Assembly: GCA_029559475.1 (NCBI GenBank)
Contig: JAKQBN010000076.1
Span: 1 to 64,000, forward strand
Reading direction: 5' to 3'
Source of the DNA: a bacterium
Lineage (GTDB): Bacteria > UBA4055
Length of the DNA: 64,000 nucleotides
In this document: positions 26,276 through 35,761 of the stretch, in pieces
How the letters are laid out: the number at the start of each line of letters is the position of its first letter
Numbering within the stretch: position 1 is the stretch's first letter
Position numbers and translations under genes: made by a program
The notes under the pieces: generated by a model
Seen by the model: the letters and a program-made list of their open reading frames with translations, nothing else
Database searches by the model: none
Told to the model about the DNA's origin: nothing

Positions 26276-26872
26276 CTATGGTTTTATTTTCCCGACTTTC
26301 CAGTAAAGCATGAAAGGCATCGGTACGATCTCTTTACCTTTATAACCTAATTTCCTCAGTTCGCTTTTTAATATAAATCCGTGCTTCTCCGAACTTATAG
26401 ATACCGATTTGTAACCGTATTTTTCAAGAAGGTTTCTGAATGGTCTGTAAATGTCGCTGTCAAGAATTACTTCGTGCATAAGCTCATAATTCAGGGTTTT
26501 ACCTTTCTTTTTGACATGAGACTGCCATTTTTTTGATTTGTTGAAAGTGTCGATGTAATTTCTTACGACATCCGGAAATTCTAAAGGATAACCGATGTCG
26601 GCTGATGTTAGATCAATATCGATATTGCAGTCTGCGATCCTCCAGAGAGTATCCATATAAAATATTTCATGACTGAGAGCTTCGGACTTATAGCCTAATG
26701 AATAGTGCAGATATCTGAAGACGCTGTCAGTATCGTTCTTCCTGAAACTCAGTATTCTAAACATAGTCGAATCTGAATATTTGAGAGAATATTCGTTTGC
26801 CGAATGAGTTACCGTTATTTCAGCGCTCATTGCTATAAATACAAGTGATATTAGGCATACGACAAGTTTCAT
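26276..26872 (-). CDS. Secreted protein of unknown function
   Basis: Product of 198 residues with a short signal peptide (MKLVVCLISLVFIAMSAE). I do not recognise the family. The mature part is mixed alpha/beta with many aromatic and charged residues (HYSLGYKSEALSHEIFYMDTLWRI) and a near C-terminal KSELRKLGYKGKEIVPMPF. There is no lipobox, repeat or metal motif. The ATG overlaps the stop of the prolyl oligopeptidase gene (TGATG), so translation is coupled. That pairing might mean related functions in peptide use, or only compact packing. Confidence 0.55.
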   Translation of the reverse strand: MKLVVCLISLVFIAMSAEITVTHSANEYSLKYSDSTMFRILSFRKNDTDSVFRYLHYSLGYKSEALSHEIFYMDTLWRIADCNIDIDLTSADIGYPLEFPDVVRNYIDTFNKSKKWQSHVKKKGKTLNYELMHEVILDSDIYRPFRNLLEKYGYKSVSISSEKHGFILKSELRKLGYKGKEIVPMPFMLYWKVGKIKP

Positions 26873-28920
26873 CAGAACTCCATTCCGACTTGATCCATCA
26901 GAAATGCCATCTTATCGGCACTCTGACCTGCGAGAATTGACAACTGAGTTCCTCCGCCGTGACCGGACGACTGCTGAACCTGCAGAAGAATAGGATCATC
27001 CGATGCGTTAGCATCCCTCAACGCCGCTACAAATTTTCGGGCATGATACGGATCAACCCGTGCATCGTTTATACCCGCTGTCACGATGATCGCCGGATAT
27101 TTAGTTCCCGGCCTGACATTCTGATAAGGTGAATATTTTAAGATATATTTGAATTGCTCTTCCACTTCTGAACTTCCGTATTCTTCTTTCCAAATGTTCG
27201 CAAGCATTGACTTGTGGTATCTGATCATATCTAGAAGAGGAACGCCGCAATAGAGAGCTTTCATAAGATCCGGTCTCTGCGTTATCATTGCGCCGATAAG
27301 AAGTCCGCCATTGCTTCCGCCGGTCATTACAAGCTTGTCACGGCAGGTGTAACAGTTAGCGATCATCCATTCTGCGGCGGCTATGTAATCGTCAAATACA
27401 TTCTGTTTCTTTTCGAACATACCGGCTTTGTGCCATTCTTCACCGTATTCTCCCCCGCCGCGCAGGTTGGGGACAGCTATTATTCCGCCTGCTTCGAGCC
27501 AGATCGCGTAGGCTGAACTGAAAGTCGGCGTGATCGAGATATTGAATCCGCCGTAGGCATACATGAAGCAAGGCGTGTTTTTGTCCGGCTTCGATCCTTT
27601 TTTCTTTATTATGAACATAGATACTTTTGTTCCGTCTTTTGAATCATACCACACCTGTTCAGTTTCGAAATCAAGAAACTTGAAATCAAGCCTCGGCATA
27701 AAAAATTGCGTTGCTCTCTCGGTCATATAATCGTATTTATAAATACTCGACGGCTGAGTGAATGAGGAAAACCACAACCAGATATCTGAATTCTTTTGTC
27801 TTCCCCATATACCTGCCGATCCGACGTCGGGTAAACATACATCTTTAATATAATTTCCGTTCATGTCATAGATCTGTATAAGCGAACAGGCATTCTTCAG
27901 ATAAGTGACATAAAGCTGACCGTTGATAATTTTAAAATCTTCGAGATAATACTCTTTTTCCGGGATTAATATCTTCCATCTGTTCTGATCATAATCGTTT
28001 ATCGCATCAGCTAAGTATATTTTTCCGTTAGGAGAATCTTTATTCGTGCGTATGAAGATCTTATCGCCGAAAAACTCAGCCTGATATTCAGCATCGAAAT
28101 CCCCTGTAAGAGTTTTGAAATCTGTTCCCTGAAGCTCTTTAAAATAAATGCTGTTCTTATAGAATTGACCTTTATGAAGCAGTAGATATTTCCCGTCTTC
28201 AGTAACTTGAATCGAATACCAGTTCTCTTTAACTTTCTCATCAAAATACAGCTTTTTATCTTCGCTTTTATCCGTGCCTAATTTATGATAGTAAACAGCC
28301 GGCCAGTAAAACTCCTCGCCTTCAGGCACTTCACCCTTAAGAGGTTTGCAGGAATAGTAGAATCCGCTTCCGTCAGGCATCCAGTCGCTTATATACTGCA
28401 TCCATCCGCAAACCGAATCGGAAAGAACTTTTCTGCTTTCGATCTCCATCACTTCAAGCACAGGATCTTCATTTCCGCCCTTTGATACACCGTAAACAAG
28501 ATATTTGCCGTCTCTCGATGCGACATAGTAGTGCAGAGTCTCATCCTGAGCCCATTTATTCGGATTAAGAAGTTCTTCAAGCTCAGAGCTTTCGTTTTTC
28601 TGAGTATAAAGAATCCATTTTTCGTCATCTGCGCTTTTTTTATACTGTAAGACCCTTTCGCCTTTGAGAACTTTTTGCGGAATGCTCATTTCATCAATTT
28701 TCATAAAATTAATGAGCCTGTCTTTTATTTTATTTCTGAATGGAATTTTAGATATAAAGCTGTCTGTAAAGTCATTCTGGGCTTTGTCCCATGCGGTCAC
28801 TTCAGGATCGCTGCTGTTTTCAAGCCAGCGATACTTATCTTTTAACTCAACTCCGTGGACCACATCGGTGACTTCCATTATTTTTGTTTCCGGATAATTG
28901 TATTTCACTTTGCTCTCCAT
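26872..28920 (-). CDS. Prolyl oligopeptidase (S9A)
   Basis: Serine peptidase of 682 residues, a normal length. The N-terminal ~70 residues and the seven-bladed propeller region (for example VASRDGKYLVYGVSKGGNED) precede an alpha/beta-hydrolase domain. The catalytic Ser536 lies in MTGGSNGGLLIGA, the probable Asp is 619 in INDARVDPYHA, and the His is 654 in SSGHGGG. The oxyanion-side YAYGGFNIS and PNLRGGGEYGEEWH are present. There is no signal peptide, so the enzyme is probably cytoplasmic and cleaves imported short peptides after proline. That fits peptide fermentation together with the indolepyruvate oxidoreductase. It lies six bases behind the cyclase gene. Confidence 0.93.
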   Translation of the reverse strand: MESKVKYNYPETKIMEVTDVVHGVELKDKYRWLENSSDPEVTAWDKAQNDFTDSFISKIPFRNKIKDRLINFMKIDEMSIPQKVLKGERVLQYKKSADDEKWILYTQKNESSELEELLNPNKWAQDETLHYYVASRDGKYLVYGVSKGGNEDPVLEVMEIESRKVLSDSVCGWMQYISDWMPDGSGFYYSCKPLKGEVPEGEEFYWPAVYYHKLGTDKSEDKKLYFDEKVKENWYSIQVTEDGKYLLLHKGQFYKNSIYFKELQGTDFKTLTGDFDAEYQAEFFGDKIFIRTNKDSPNGKIYLADAINDYDQNRWKILIPEKEYYLEDFKIINGQLYVTYLKNACSLIQIYDMNGNYIKDVCLPDVGSAGIWGRQKNSDIWLWFSSFTQPSSIYKYDYMTERATQFFMPRLDFKFLDFETEQVWYDSKDGTKVSMFIIKKKGSKPDKNTPCFMYAYGGFNISITPTFSSAYAIWLEAGGIIAVPNLRGGGEYGEEWHKAGMFEKKQNVFDDYIAAAEWMIANCYTCRDKLVMTGGSNGGLLIGAMITQRPDLMKALYCGVPLLDMIRYHKSMLANIWKEEYGSSEVEEQFKYILKYSPYQNVRPGTKYPAIIVTAGINDARVDPYHARKFVAALRDANASDDPILLQVQQSSGHGGGTQLSILAGQSADKMAFLMDQVGMEF

Positions 28921-28926
28921 TTTGTT

Positions 28927-31900
28927 TTATAGCTTTTTTCCGAAGAATTCTTCGACAGTGCTTATTTTATTAATCTGTTCGAGCTTTCTGTCTGATTTTT
29001 TTATACTCTGAGCCCAATATTTATCTCCCGTTATAGCGTACAGTTCCTTTTCGATCCTCTGAACAAAAGGATAAAGTATCATCTTCAGAGCATACTTTTT
29101 GGCTGTTTTAAGCATTTGAACATCTTTGTAATGCTTTCCCAAAGCGTAGTAAGCCTTGCTTATAAGCCCGAAATTAATCTGAAGTTTTTCCAGATCAGAA
29201 AGCCGCTTCTCAAGCTTTGGAACATCCGATCTTACTCCTGTAAGCACTCCGAGAATTTCAATGTTAGCCTCGTTTGAAAACCTCATCCCGGGTCTCTGAG
29301 GGAATTTATGCCAGCCTGAAAATATATCTCTCATCTTTTTCATAGTTTTCGCATCATTTTCAACTATAGCCTGATGAGCTAAGAGTCCTCCCATTTCCAT
29401 ATAGCATTTTGATGTTCCGAATTTAAGAAATTTCTTAGCTTTTTTTTCTGCCTCGACAAGATCATTAGGATCTCTTCCGCCGTAAAGATAGCGTGCAGTA
29501 TGCATTCCTGCCAGAAGATCGGTAATAGGTTTTTTTATAACATCTTCGCACAGACCAAGTGCAAGCTTATAGGATCCTGAAGCAGATGTAACAAAAACCA
29601 TCCTCGATTTTGTATAGGGCACCTCTACGGGATGAGCTATATTCATGCCGTAATATAAACCTTCAAGATAAGTCCGCAGCGATTTCTTTACATAACCGGC
29701 AGTCATATAGAAGCTTGCAAGATTCGTAGAGATCAGCGGAAGTTCGGCTATTTTCTGATAGTCTTTAAGAAGTTTAACAGCGCGTTCAGAATATTTGAGG
29801 GATTTTTTCATGAAACTGCAGTTAAGATCCTGATAAGCCATATTCGAATATACGATTGCGTAATCGTTCAGTATTGTAAAAAGCTTTTCGGGATCTTCGG
29901 TCTTTATTTGCATCATCTCATCAAGAAGATGTTTTGATGTTTCCATATCATCTCTGTGATTTGCTATAGTGTTCTTTAATGATAAAAGGTTCATTTTCAG
30001 ACGATCGGGCAATATCGGTTCCATTTGCAGCAGTATTTTCATTCCCTCTTTTTCCATATCAGTATTTCCGATAATAAAGAAGGCATACCAGACAAAATCT
30101 ATATAGAATTCAGCTATATCGTTACTTTCGAAACTGTTTTTAATTTCATTTAGTAACTTTAGAGCATCCGACTGTTTAGTGGAATATGCGCACGTGATAG
30201 CTTTGTACCATTTATAATACTTATCTTCACCTTTTTTTTCGCGATATTTTTCAAGTATCTCTTTTGGTTCTTTATATTCTGTGTAGAAAATCACTTTTGC
30301 AAGATGCAGCAGAAGTCTCTCATTATTTTCCCAGTCTGTGATCTTGAGCGAGATTTCTTCCACTATTTTAGTCATTCCTGCGCCGATTTTTATGCCTGAA
30401 GATTCTGAGAACAGCTCTATAAAATCATAGGCTCTGGAATAATTGTTTTTGCTTTTAATAAATTCGAAGCACTTCTGCAGAATATTTCTCAGGGTATCCT
30501 GATCCCTCGTGTTTTTATATTTCTTCACAAGTTTATAACCAAGATCGAGCGTTCTTTCATCACCTGCAAGGAACAACATCAGGAAAGCTTTATACAGCCG
30601 TTTAAAATCCTTGGTTTTTGATCTTATTATGGCTTCAGCGATCCTGATCCTGAAGAAATCTATCTTCTTCTTGAGAAGCCTTTCGTAAATGATCTCTCTT
30701 ATGATCGTATTTGAAAATTCGATCTCATCTTTTACCGAAGACATTCTTACAAGTCCTTCATTCTCAGCCTTAAATATAATATCCCGGAAAACTTCTTCCT
30801 TTATCTTAACAACATCTTTCAGAACTCCGTGATCGAATACATCACCGTAAACAGAACCTCCGTCAACGAACTCCGGACCTTTTCCCGGGATCGCCTGAAG
30901 CTTCATAAGAATTACTTCCTGAAGCGAATACGGTACTTCTCCGGATCTTTCGATATCTTTTGTGATGTAAGGCAGAATGCCTGTCACAAATAGCGGATTT
31001 CCCTTAGTCGTTTTTTGAAGCTCTCTGCTCGCTTTTAGGGAAATGCTGAGACCGGAAACCATTCTGGTAATAAGCTGTATTTCCTTTGCATCGAAAGGTT
31101 TAAGGTCTATAACCATTGATTCGTAGTATGAAAGCGGAGTGATGCTGATCTTCTCTCTGCCTATCGTTGTGGCTATAAAATTCACGAAGGGATTTCCCTC
31201 ATTGATCATTCTGTGGAAAAGAAAGAGGCTCCTTTCATCGGCAAAATGGAGATCGTCTATATAGATCAGCGTCGGTTCGAAAATTGCCTTGAATTTCTGA
31301 AAAATATCTGCTGCCGATGATTTCTGCAGATCGCTCAGGCTTCTGAAAAGATAATTGTCCGTATCTTCTCCGTAAACTCCTTTGAACCTTATAAGATTCT
31401 TATAACCGAGAGCCTGAACTATATGTTCTGCCAGAACGGTTTTTCCCATACCGGAAGGACCGTTGATCAGAACGAAAGCTCTTCTGTCACCTTTAAAAAA
31501 ATCAAGCGTGGCTTTTGTTTCCTCAGCCCTGCCTATAAAAAGGTTCTTTTTATCTTGTATTACGCCTGTTATTTCGAAAACTTCCCTCTCACCGACGCCT
31601 TTGAATTCCTTTATTCCTGCAGATCTGCTCTTAAGGATCGTTTTTGATGAAGCTGCGAATGAACTGTCCGAGTAAATTTTGTACGGTTCCGCTTTAGCCG
31701 CGATCCTGGCTGCGAGATTGACATTCGATCCGAGGAAAGTGAATTCCCATCTTTTCTCATTTCCGATTATTCCGCAATAGCCGCGCTGGAGTGTGCCTCC
31801 GATCTGAACAGGTATCTCCAATAATTCAGCTTTTTTTGAAAATTTGGAAAGCAAGTCGTACATTTTCACAGGCGCATCACTTGAATACGCAGGTGATCCT

Positions 31901-32553
31901 GCTGATAAAAGTATCATCCAGCCCTTATCAAGGTATTCGATCTTGTTGATATAGACAGATGCCTTTTTAGCTTCAACAGCAAGTGTGCCTAACAACGGCA
32001 GTATCTTTTCGACTGAATATTTTTCGTCGATATGGATAAAGAATATCGGGACTGCTCTTAATTCGCCTCTGAAGCTGCTTTTGTAGATATCATATATTTC
32101 CGCTGGGAAGGGATCGTATTTGATATTCTCTTTTTTTAGCTTATTCGGAGCGTAGCAGAAACACGAAGCATTTTCAGAATTAATTACGCAGGGTATAAAT
32201 GATTTATTGAACATTTCAGTCTTTATTGACAGATTTTTATCGATCGTCTGCTCTTTTATTATCTTGTCTGACATGTTCTGAACGGCCTTAACTTTATTTT
32301 TATCAACAGCAACGAACAAAGCATCACCGGCAAAAGAGATCACATCTCCGCCTTCCGCATACACTGAATCTATTATCGGATTGAATACCATATTGATCAG
32401 ATCACCGATCTTTTCCGCGCCGTAAGAACTTTCGCTTATAAATTTGTCGCACAGGGGCGTGAATCCTGAAATATCCAGGAACATGAACTGGTTATTTTTA
32501 TAATATTTGGGATCACTTACATATTTCGGAAGAGCACTGTCCTTTATCGACAT
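28927..32553 (-). CDS. Tandem class III nucleotidyl cyclase - NTPase - TPR protein
   Basis: From the ATG at 32553 (AAGGGG six bases upstream; an earlier ATG at 32640 lacks such a site) this is 1208 residues. It has two cyclase homology domains, then an AAA/STAND-type NTPase and about 700 residues of TPR-like helices. Domain 1 keeps both metal aspartates, Asp27 in FMFLDISGF and Asp77 in FAGDAL. Domain 2 keeps Lys210 (YLDKGWM), Thr272 (WEFTFLG), Asn279 and Arg283 (VNLAAR), the set used for ATP and transition-state binding in soluble adenylyl cyclase (ADCY10). The Walker A is GPSGMGKT (365-372) and the Walker B has LIYIDDLHFAD. The order matches sAC, so cAMP synthesis is plausible. There is no signal peptide or membrane helix. 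Confidence 0.85.
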   Translation of the reverse strand: MSIKDSALPKYVSDPKYYKNNQFMFLDISGFTPLCDKFISESSYGAEKIGDLINMVFNPIIDSVYAEGGDVISFAGDALFVAVDKNKVKAVQNMSDKIIKEQTIDKNLSIKTEMFNKSFIPCVINSENASCFCYAPNKLKKENIKYDPFPAEIYDIYKSSFRGELRAVPIFFIHIDEKYSVEKILPLLGTLAVEAKKASVYINKIEYLDKGWMILLSAGSPAYSSDAPVKMYDLLSKFSKKAELLEIPVQIGGTLQRGYCGIIGNEKRWEFTFLGSNVNLAARIAAKAEPYKIYSDSSFAASSKTILKSRSAGIKEFKGVGEREVFEITGVIQDKKNLFIGRAEETKATLDFFKGDRRAFVLINGPSGMGKTVLAEHIVQALGYKNLIRFKGVYGEDTDNYLFRSLSDLQKSSAADIFQKFKAIFEPTLIYIDDLHFADERSLFLFHRMINEGNPFVNFIATTIGREKISITPLSYYESMVIDLKPFDAKEIQLITRMVSGLSISLKASRELQKTTKGNPLFVTGILPYITKDIERSGEVPYSLQEVILMKLQAIPGKGPEFVDGGSVYGDVFDHGVLKDVVKIKEEVFRDIIFKAENEGLVRMSSVKDEIEFSNTIIREIIYERLLKKKIDFFRIRIAEAIIRSKTKDFKRLYKAFLMLFLAGDERTLDLGYKLVKKYKNTRDQDTLRNILQKCFEFIKSKNNYSRAYDFIELFSESSGIKIGAGMTKIVEEISLKITDWENNERLLLHLAKVIFYTEYKEPKEILEKYREKKGEDKYYKWYKAITCAYSTKQSDALKLLNEIKNSFESNDIAEFYIDFVWYAFFIIGNTDMEKEGMKILLQMEPILPDRLKMNLLSLKNTIANHRDDMETSKHLLDEMMQIKTEDPEKLFTILNDYAIVYSNMAYQDLNCSFMKKSLKYSERAVKLLKDYQKIAELPLISTNLASFYMTAGYVKKSLRTYLEGLYYGMNIAHPVEVPYTKSRMVFVTSASGSYKLALGLCEDVIKKPITDLLAGMHTARYLYGGRDPNDLVEAEKKAKKFLKFGTSKCYMEMGGLLAHQAIVENDAKTMKKMRDIFSGWHKFPQRPGMRFSNEANIEILGVLTGVRSDVPKLEKRLSDLEKLQINFGLISKAYYALGKHYKDVQMLKTAKKYALKMILYPFVQRIEKELYAITGDKYWAQSIKKSDRKLEQINKISTVEEFFGKKL

Positions 32554-32632
32554 TATAAACCCCTTGATCATAATCGACTTTTTATGTAACAGTTTAAAAT
32601 AATGATTTAAATTCTTAAAAACAAATAATAAT

Positions 32633-32661
32633 TTGCGCAATATAATATTTATAGCTATATT
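32633..32661 (+). promoter_or_regulatory. Probable promoter of the MATE gene
   Basis: TTGCGC (32633-32638), a 17-base spacer and TATATT (32656-32661) lie 33 bases before the MATE ATG. The -35 lies within palindromic TTGCGCAA, so it could also serve the divergent cyclase gene, but that side has only a poor -10 (TAAGAA). Confidence 0.6.
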
Positions 32662-32693
32662 CAGACGAATTTAAATCAGGAACGAAGCATTTA

Positions 32694-34082
32694 ATGGCAA
32701 AAAAAACAGATCTGACACAGGGACCCGTAGGAAAAAACATAACTCATCAGGCGTTGGGAATGATGGTGGGCATGTTGAGCATGGTCGGGTATAACCTTAT
32801 CGATACTTTTTTTGTCGGCCGTCTCGGAACGGCACAGTTAGCCGCAATGAGCTTCACTTTCCCTGTAACAATGGCGGCGAACAGCATAGCCCTGGGACTG
32901 GGTGTGGGCGGAGCGGCAGTGATCTCAAGAGCTGTGGGAAGCAAAAATCACGATGAAGTAAAAAGGCTTACAACGAACAGTATTTACCTTGGCTTTATAA
33001 TAGTTGCCGCGATCATGGTGATCGGATTTACCACAATGGATCTTGTATTTACTTCGCTCGGCGCTAAAGGCGAAATCCTTGTTATGATAAAAAAATATAT
33101 GACTGTCTGGTACTGGGGAATGCCCTTTGTCGTTATCCCCATGATCGGTTTTAACGCTATAAGAGCTGCCGGGAACACTCTTCTTCCCAGTATGGTCATG
33201 ATGACTTCAATGATCCTGAACGCAGTGCTTGATCCGCTGATGATCTTCGGTATAGGATTCTTCCCGCGTATGGAGCTTGAAGGAGCTGCTCTGGCAACTG
33301 TCTTTGCAAGAATGACATCTTTTACCGCGGCACTTTATTTATTAAATTATAAATTTCACATGCTTTCGATCGTAAAACCGAAGATCGCCGAATTATACAA
33401 TTCCTGGAAAAGAGTGCTGTTCATCGGATTTCCGGCTATCTTGAACCAGTTCATACCGCAGATCTCGATGGGCGTGGCTACAAGGATCATTTCCGATTAC
33501 GGTAAAGAAGCCGTCGCAGGATTTGGTGTCGCTACAAGGATAGAGATGATAGCGGTCGGGCCGCTGATCTCATTTGCGAATACTATGATCGCATATACAG
33601 GGCAGAATCTCGGAGCTAAAAGGATAGACAGGATCGAGGACGGAATAAAATTCGTGAACAAAGCCTCGCTGATCATAGGTGCTGTCATGTTCGTTTTGTT
33701 CGCATTGTTCGGAAAGTATGCCTCACTTATCTTCAACGATGATCCTACGGTAGTAGATATTTCTTATCTTTATCTAGCTGTTGTGTCGGTCAGCTATGGT
33801 GTAATGGGGATCAGCATGTCAGCTTCAGCAACATTCAGCGCACTTCATAAACCTTACAGCTCGATCATGATAAATATAATCAGAATGATCGTGATATTTA
33901 TTCCGCTGATCCTGATCGGAAATTATTCATTTCAGCTTCCCGGAATAATCGCAGGAATCACTATTTCGATATTCCTCGGAACAATAATTTCTGTTATATG
34001 GCTGAAAAAAACCATAGAGCAGTTTAAAGTTCATCCTGATTTCAGTAATACGGAACCGGTGCCCGTTGAGGAATCTATCTAA
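32694..34082 (+). CDS. MATE-family efflux transporter
   Basis: Inner-membrane antiporter of 462 residues with 12 predicted helices in two halves. The family N-terminus is IDTFFVGRLGTAQLAAMSF, with GLGVGGAAVISRAVG. The equivalent positions in the second half are GFGVATRIEMIAVGPLISFANTM and GQNLGAKR. MATE proteins use Na+ or H+ gradients to expel drugs and cationic metabolites, and substrate is not predictable. It has its own promoter candidate. Its last four bases overlap the end of the convergent fhs gene, so the two transcripts are antisense at their 3' ends. Confidence 0.92.
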   Translation: MAKKTDLTQGPVGKNITHQALGMMVGMLSMVGYNLIDTFFVGRLGTAQLAAMSFTFPVTMAANSIALGLGVGGAAVISRAVGSKNHDEVKRLTTNSIYLGFIIVAAIMVIGFTTMDLVFTSLGAKGEILVMIKKYMTVWYWGMPFVVIPMIGFNAIRAAGNTLLPSMVMMTSMILNAVLDPLMIFGIGFFPRMELEGAALATVFARMTSFTAALYLLNYKFHMLSIVKPKIAELYNSWKRVLFIGFPAILNQFIPQISMGVATRIISDYGKEAVAGFGVATRIEMIAVGPLISFANTMIAYTGQNLGAKRIDRIEDGIKFVNKASLIIGAVMFVLFALFGKYASLIFNDDPTVVDISYLYLAVVSVSYGVMGISMSASATFSALHKPYSSIMINIIRMIVIFIPLILIGNYSFQLPGIIAGITISIFLGTIISVIWLKKTIEQFKVHPDFSNTEPVPVEESI

Positions 34083-35749
34083 AACAATCCTTCTATATTG
34101 CCGTCATTGTCTATGTCAATATTATAAGCTGAAGGTTCGTCCGGCAGCCCCGGCATACGCATGATCTCACCCGTGATGGGCACAAGGAACCCTGCACCGG
34201 ATGATATCTTAATCTCTCTTACTGTAACCACGAAATCCTTTGGTCTGCCGAGAAGTTCGGGATCATCAGAAAGTGATTTCTGCGTTTTTGCTATGCATAC
34301 AGGAAGTTTATCAAGCCCGAGTTTGATTATTCTTTTTATGTCGTTTTTAGCCTGCGCGGTATAATCAATTGCTTCGGCACCGTAAATGGTTTTAGCTATC
34401 TTTTCGATCTTCTTTTCAATCGGCCATTCCCATTCGTAAAGAGGAATGAATTTTCTGTTGCATGTTTCGGCCATAAAGCTGACCTTTTTTGCGAGATCAA
34501 TGCCGCCCTCTCCACCTTTTTCCCATACATCTGCAACTGCAACGGTTACATTTTTACTTTCGACGAATTCTTTTATGATCTTGACTTCCTCGTCAGTATC
34601 AGAATAGAATCTGTTGATGGCTACAACAGGGCATATTCCGAAGACTTTCATATTCTCGATATGCTTTTCAATATTCTCGAGTCCTTTTTTAAGCGCTTCG
34701 ATATTTTCGGTTTTGAGTTCCTTAAGCTTTGCGCCGCCGTGAAATTTCAGTGCTCTGACGGTAGCTACAAGAACAACTGCAGAAGGATTAAGACCTGCTG
34801 TTCTGCATTTGATATCGAAGAATTTCTCAGCACCGAGATCGAATCCGAATCCCGCTTCTGTTACTACATAATCTGACAGCGTCAGACCCATTCTTGTGGC
34901 TATAATTGAATTCGTGCCCTGAGCTATATTCGCGAACGGCCCGCCGTGGATTATTGCGGGACATCCGCCGATCATCTGAACGAGATTAGGATTAATTGCG
35001 TCCTTTAAAAGTGCGGCCATAGCTCCTTCAGCTTTCATGTCCCTTACAAAAACAGGTTTTTTGTCATGAGAATAGCCAATGAATATATTTCCGAGCTTTT
35101 TTTTAAGATCCGAAAGATCATTACTTAAGCATAATATTGCCATCACCTCTGAAGCTGCGGTAATATCAAACCCGGTTTCTCTAGGGATGCTGTTCTTCTG
35201 CCCGCCTAATCCGATCACAATATCTCTCAGGGATCTGTCGTTCATATCCATAACTCTGCGCCAGCTTATCGTTCTTGCATCCAGATTTAGTTTACTGTTT
35301 TTTATCTGAAGCTCGTTATCTATCAAAGCGGCCAGAAGATTGTTCGCTTTTTCCACAGCTGAAATATCGCCTGTGAAATGCAGATTTATATCTTCCATAG
35401 GTAAAACCTGTGCATAACCGCCGCCTGCCGCTCCGCCTTTTACGCCGAAGACAGGTCCGAGTGAAGGCTCTCTAAGTACGACCGTGGTTTTCTTTCCGAT
35501 CAGGTTGAGCGCCTGGCTGAGACCGATTGAGATCGTGGTCTTTCCTTCTCCCGCCGGTGTGGGAGTTATAGCTGAAACAAGTATAAGCTTAGATTTCTGC
35601 ACTTTTTCAAGATCAATTAATTTCAGAGGCAGCTTAGCTTTATATTTGCCGTAATATTCAAGATCGCTTTCGTCTATCCCGAGTTTCTTTGCTATATCAG
35701 AAATATGTTCAATTTTTGCGGAACGTGCTATCTCAACATCGTTGGGCAT
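34079..35749 (-). CDS. fhs: Formate-tetrahydrofolate ligase
   Basis: Makes 10-formyl-THF from formate, THF and ATP, feeding purine synthesis or the methyl branch of one-carbon metabolism. The P-loop is TPTPAGEGKTTISIGL. REPSLGPVFGVKGGAAGGGYAQVLPMEDINLHFTG (given here only as a landmark near residue 95-130), FANIAQGTNSI and EAGFGFDLGAEKFFDIKCR are all intact. The length of 556 residues is standard. GGAGG precedes the ATG, and the gene follows the RlmK-like gene by 12 bases. Common in acetogens and fermenters; no other Wood-Ljungdahl gene lies in the window. Confidence 0.97.
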   Translation of the reverse strand: MPNDVEIARSAKIEHISDIAKKLGIDESDLEYYGKYKAKLPLKLIDLEKVQKSKLILVSAITPTPAGEGKTTISIGLSQALNLIGKKTTVVLREPSLGPVFGVKGGAAGGGYAQVLPMEDINLHFTGDISAVEKANNLLAALIDNELQIKNSKLNLDARTISWRRVMDMNDRSLRDIVIGLGGQKNSIPRETGFDITAASEVMAILCLSNDLSDLKKKLGNIFIGYSHDKKPVFVRDMKAEGAMAALLKDAINPNLVQMIGGCPAIIHGGPFANIAQGTNSIIATRMGLTLSDYVVTEAGFGFDLGAEKFFDIKCRTAGLNPSAVVLVATVRALKFHGGAKLKELKTENIEALKKGLENIEKHIENMKVFGICPVVAINRFYSDTDEEVKIIKEFVESKNVTVAVADVWEKGGEGGIDLAKKVSFMAETCNRKFIPLYEWEWPIEKKIEKIAKTIYGAEAIDYTAQAKNDIKRIIKLGLDKLPVCIAKTQKSLSDDPELLGRPKDFVVTVREIKISSGAGFLVPITGEIMRMPGLPDEPSAYNIDIDNDGNIEGLF

Positions 35750-35761
35750 GATTATCCTCCG

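Noticed and set aside
32554..32640. ATG at 32640 giving a 29-residue longer cyclase protein
   Set aside because: No Shine-Dalgarno there, whereas AAGGGG is well placed before the ATG at 32553; the extra residues are AT-rich leader sequence.
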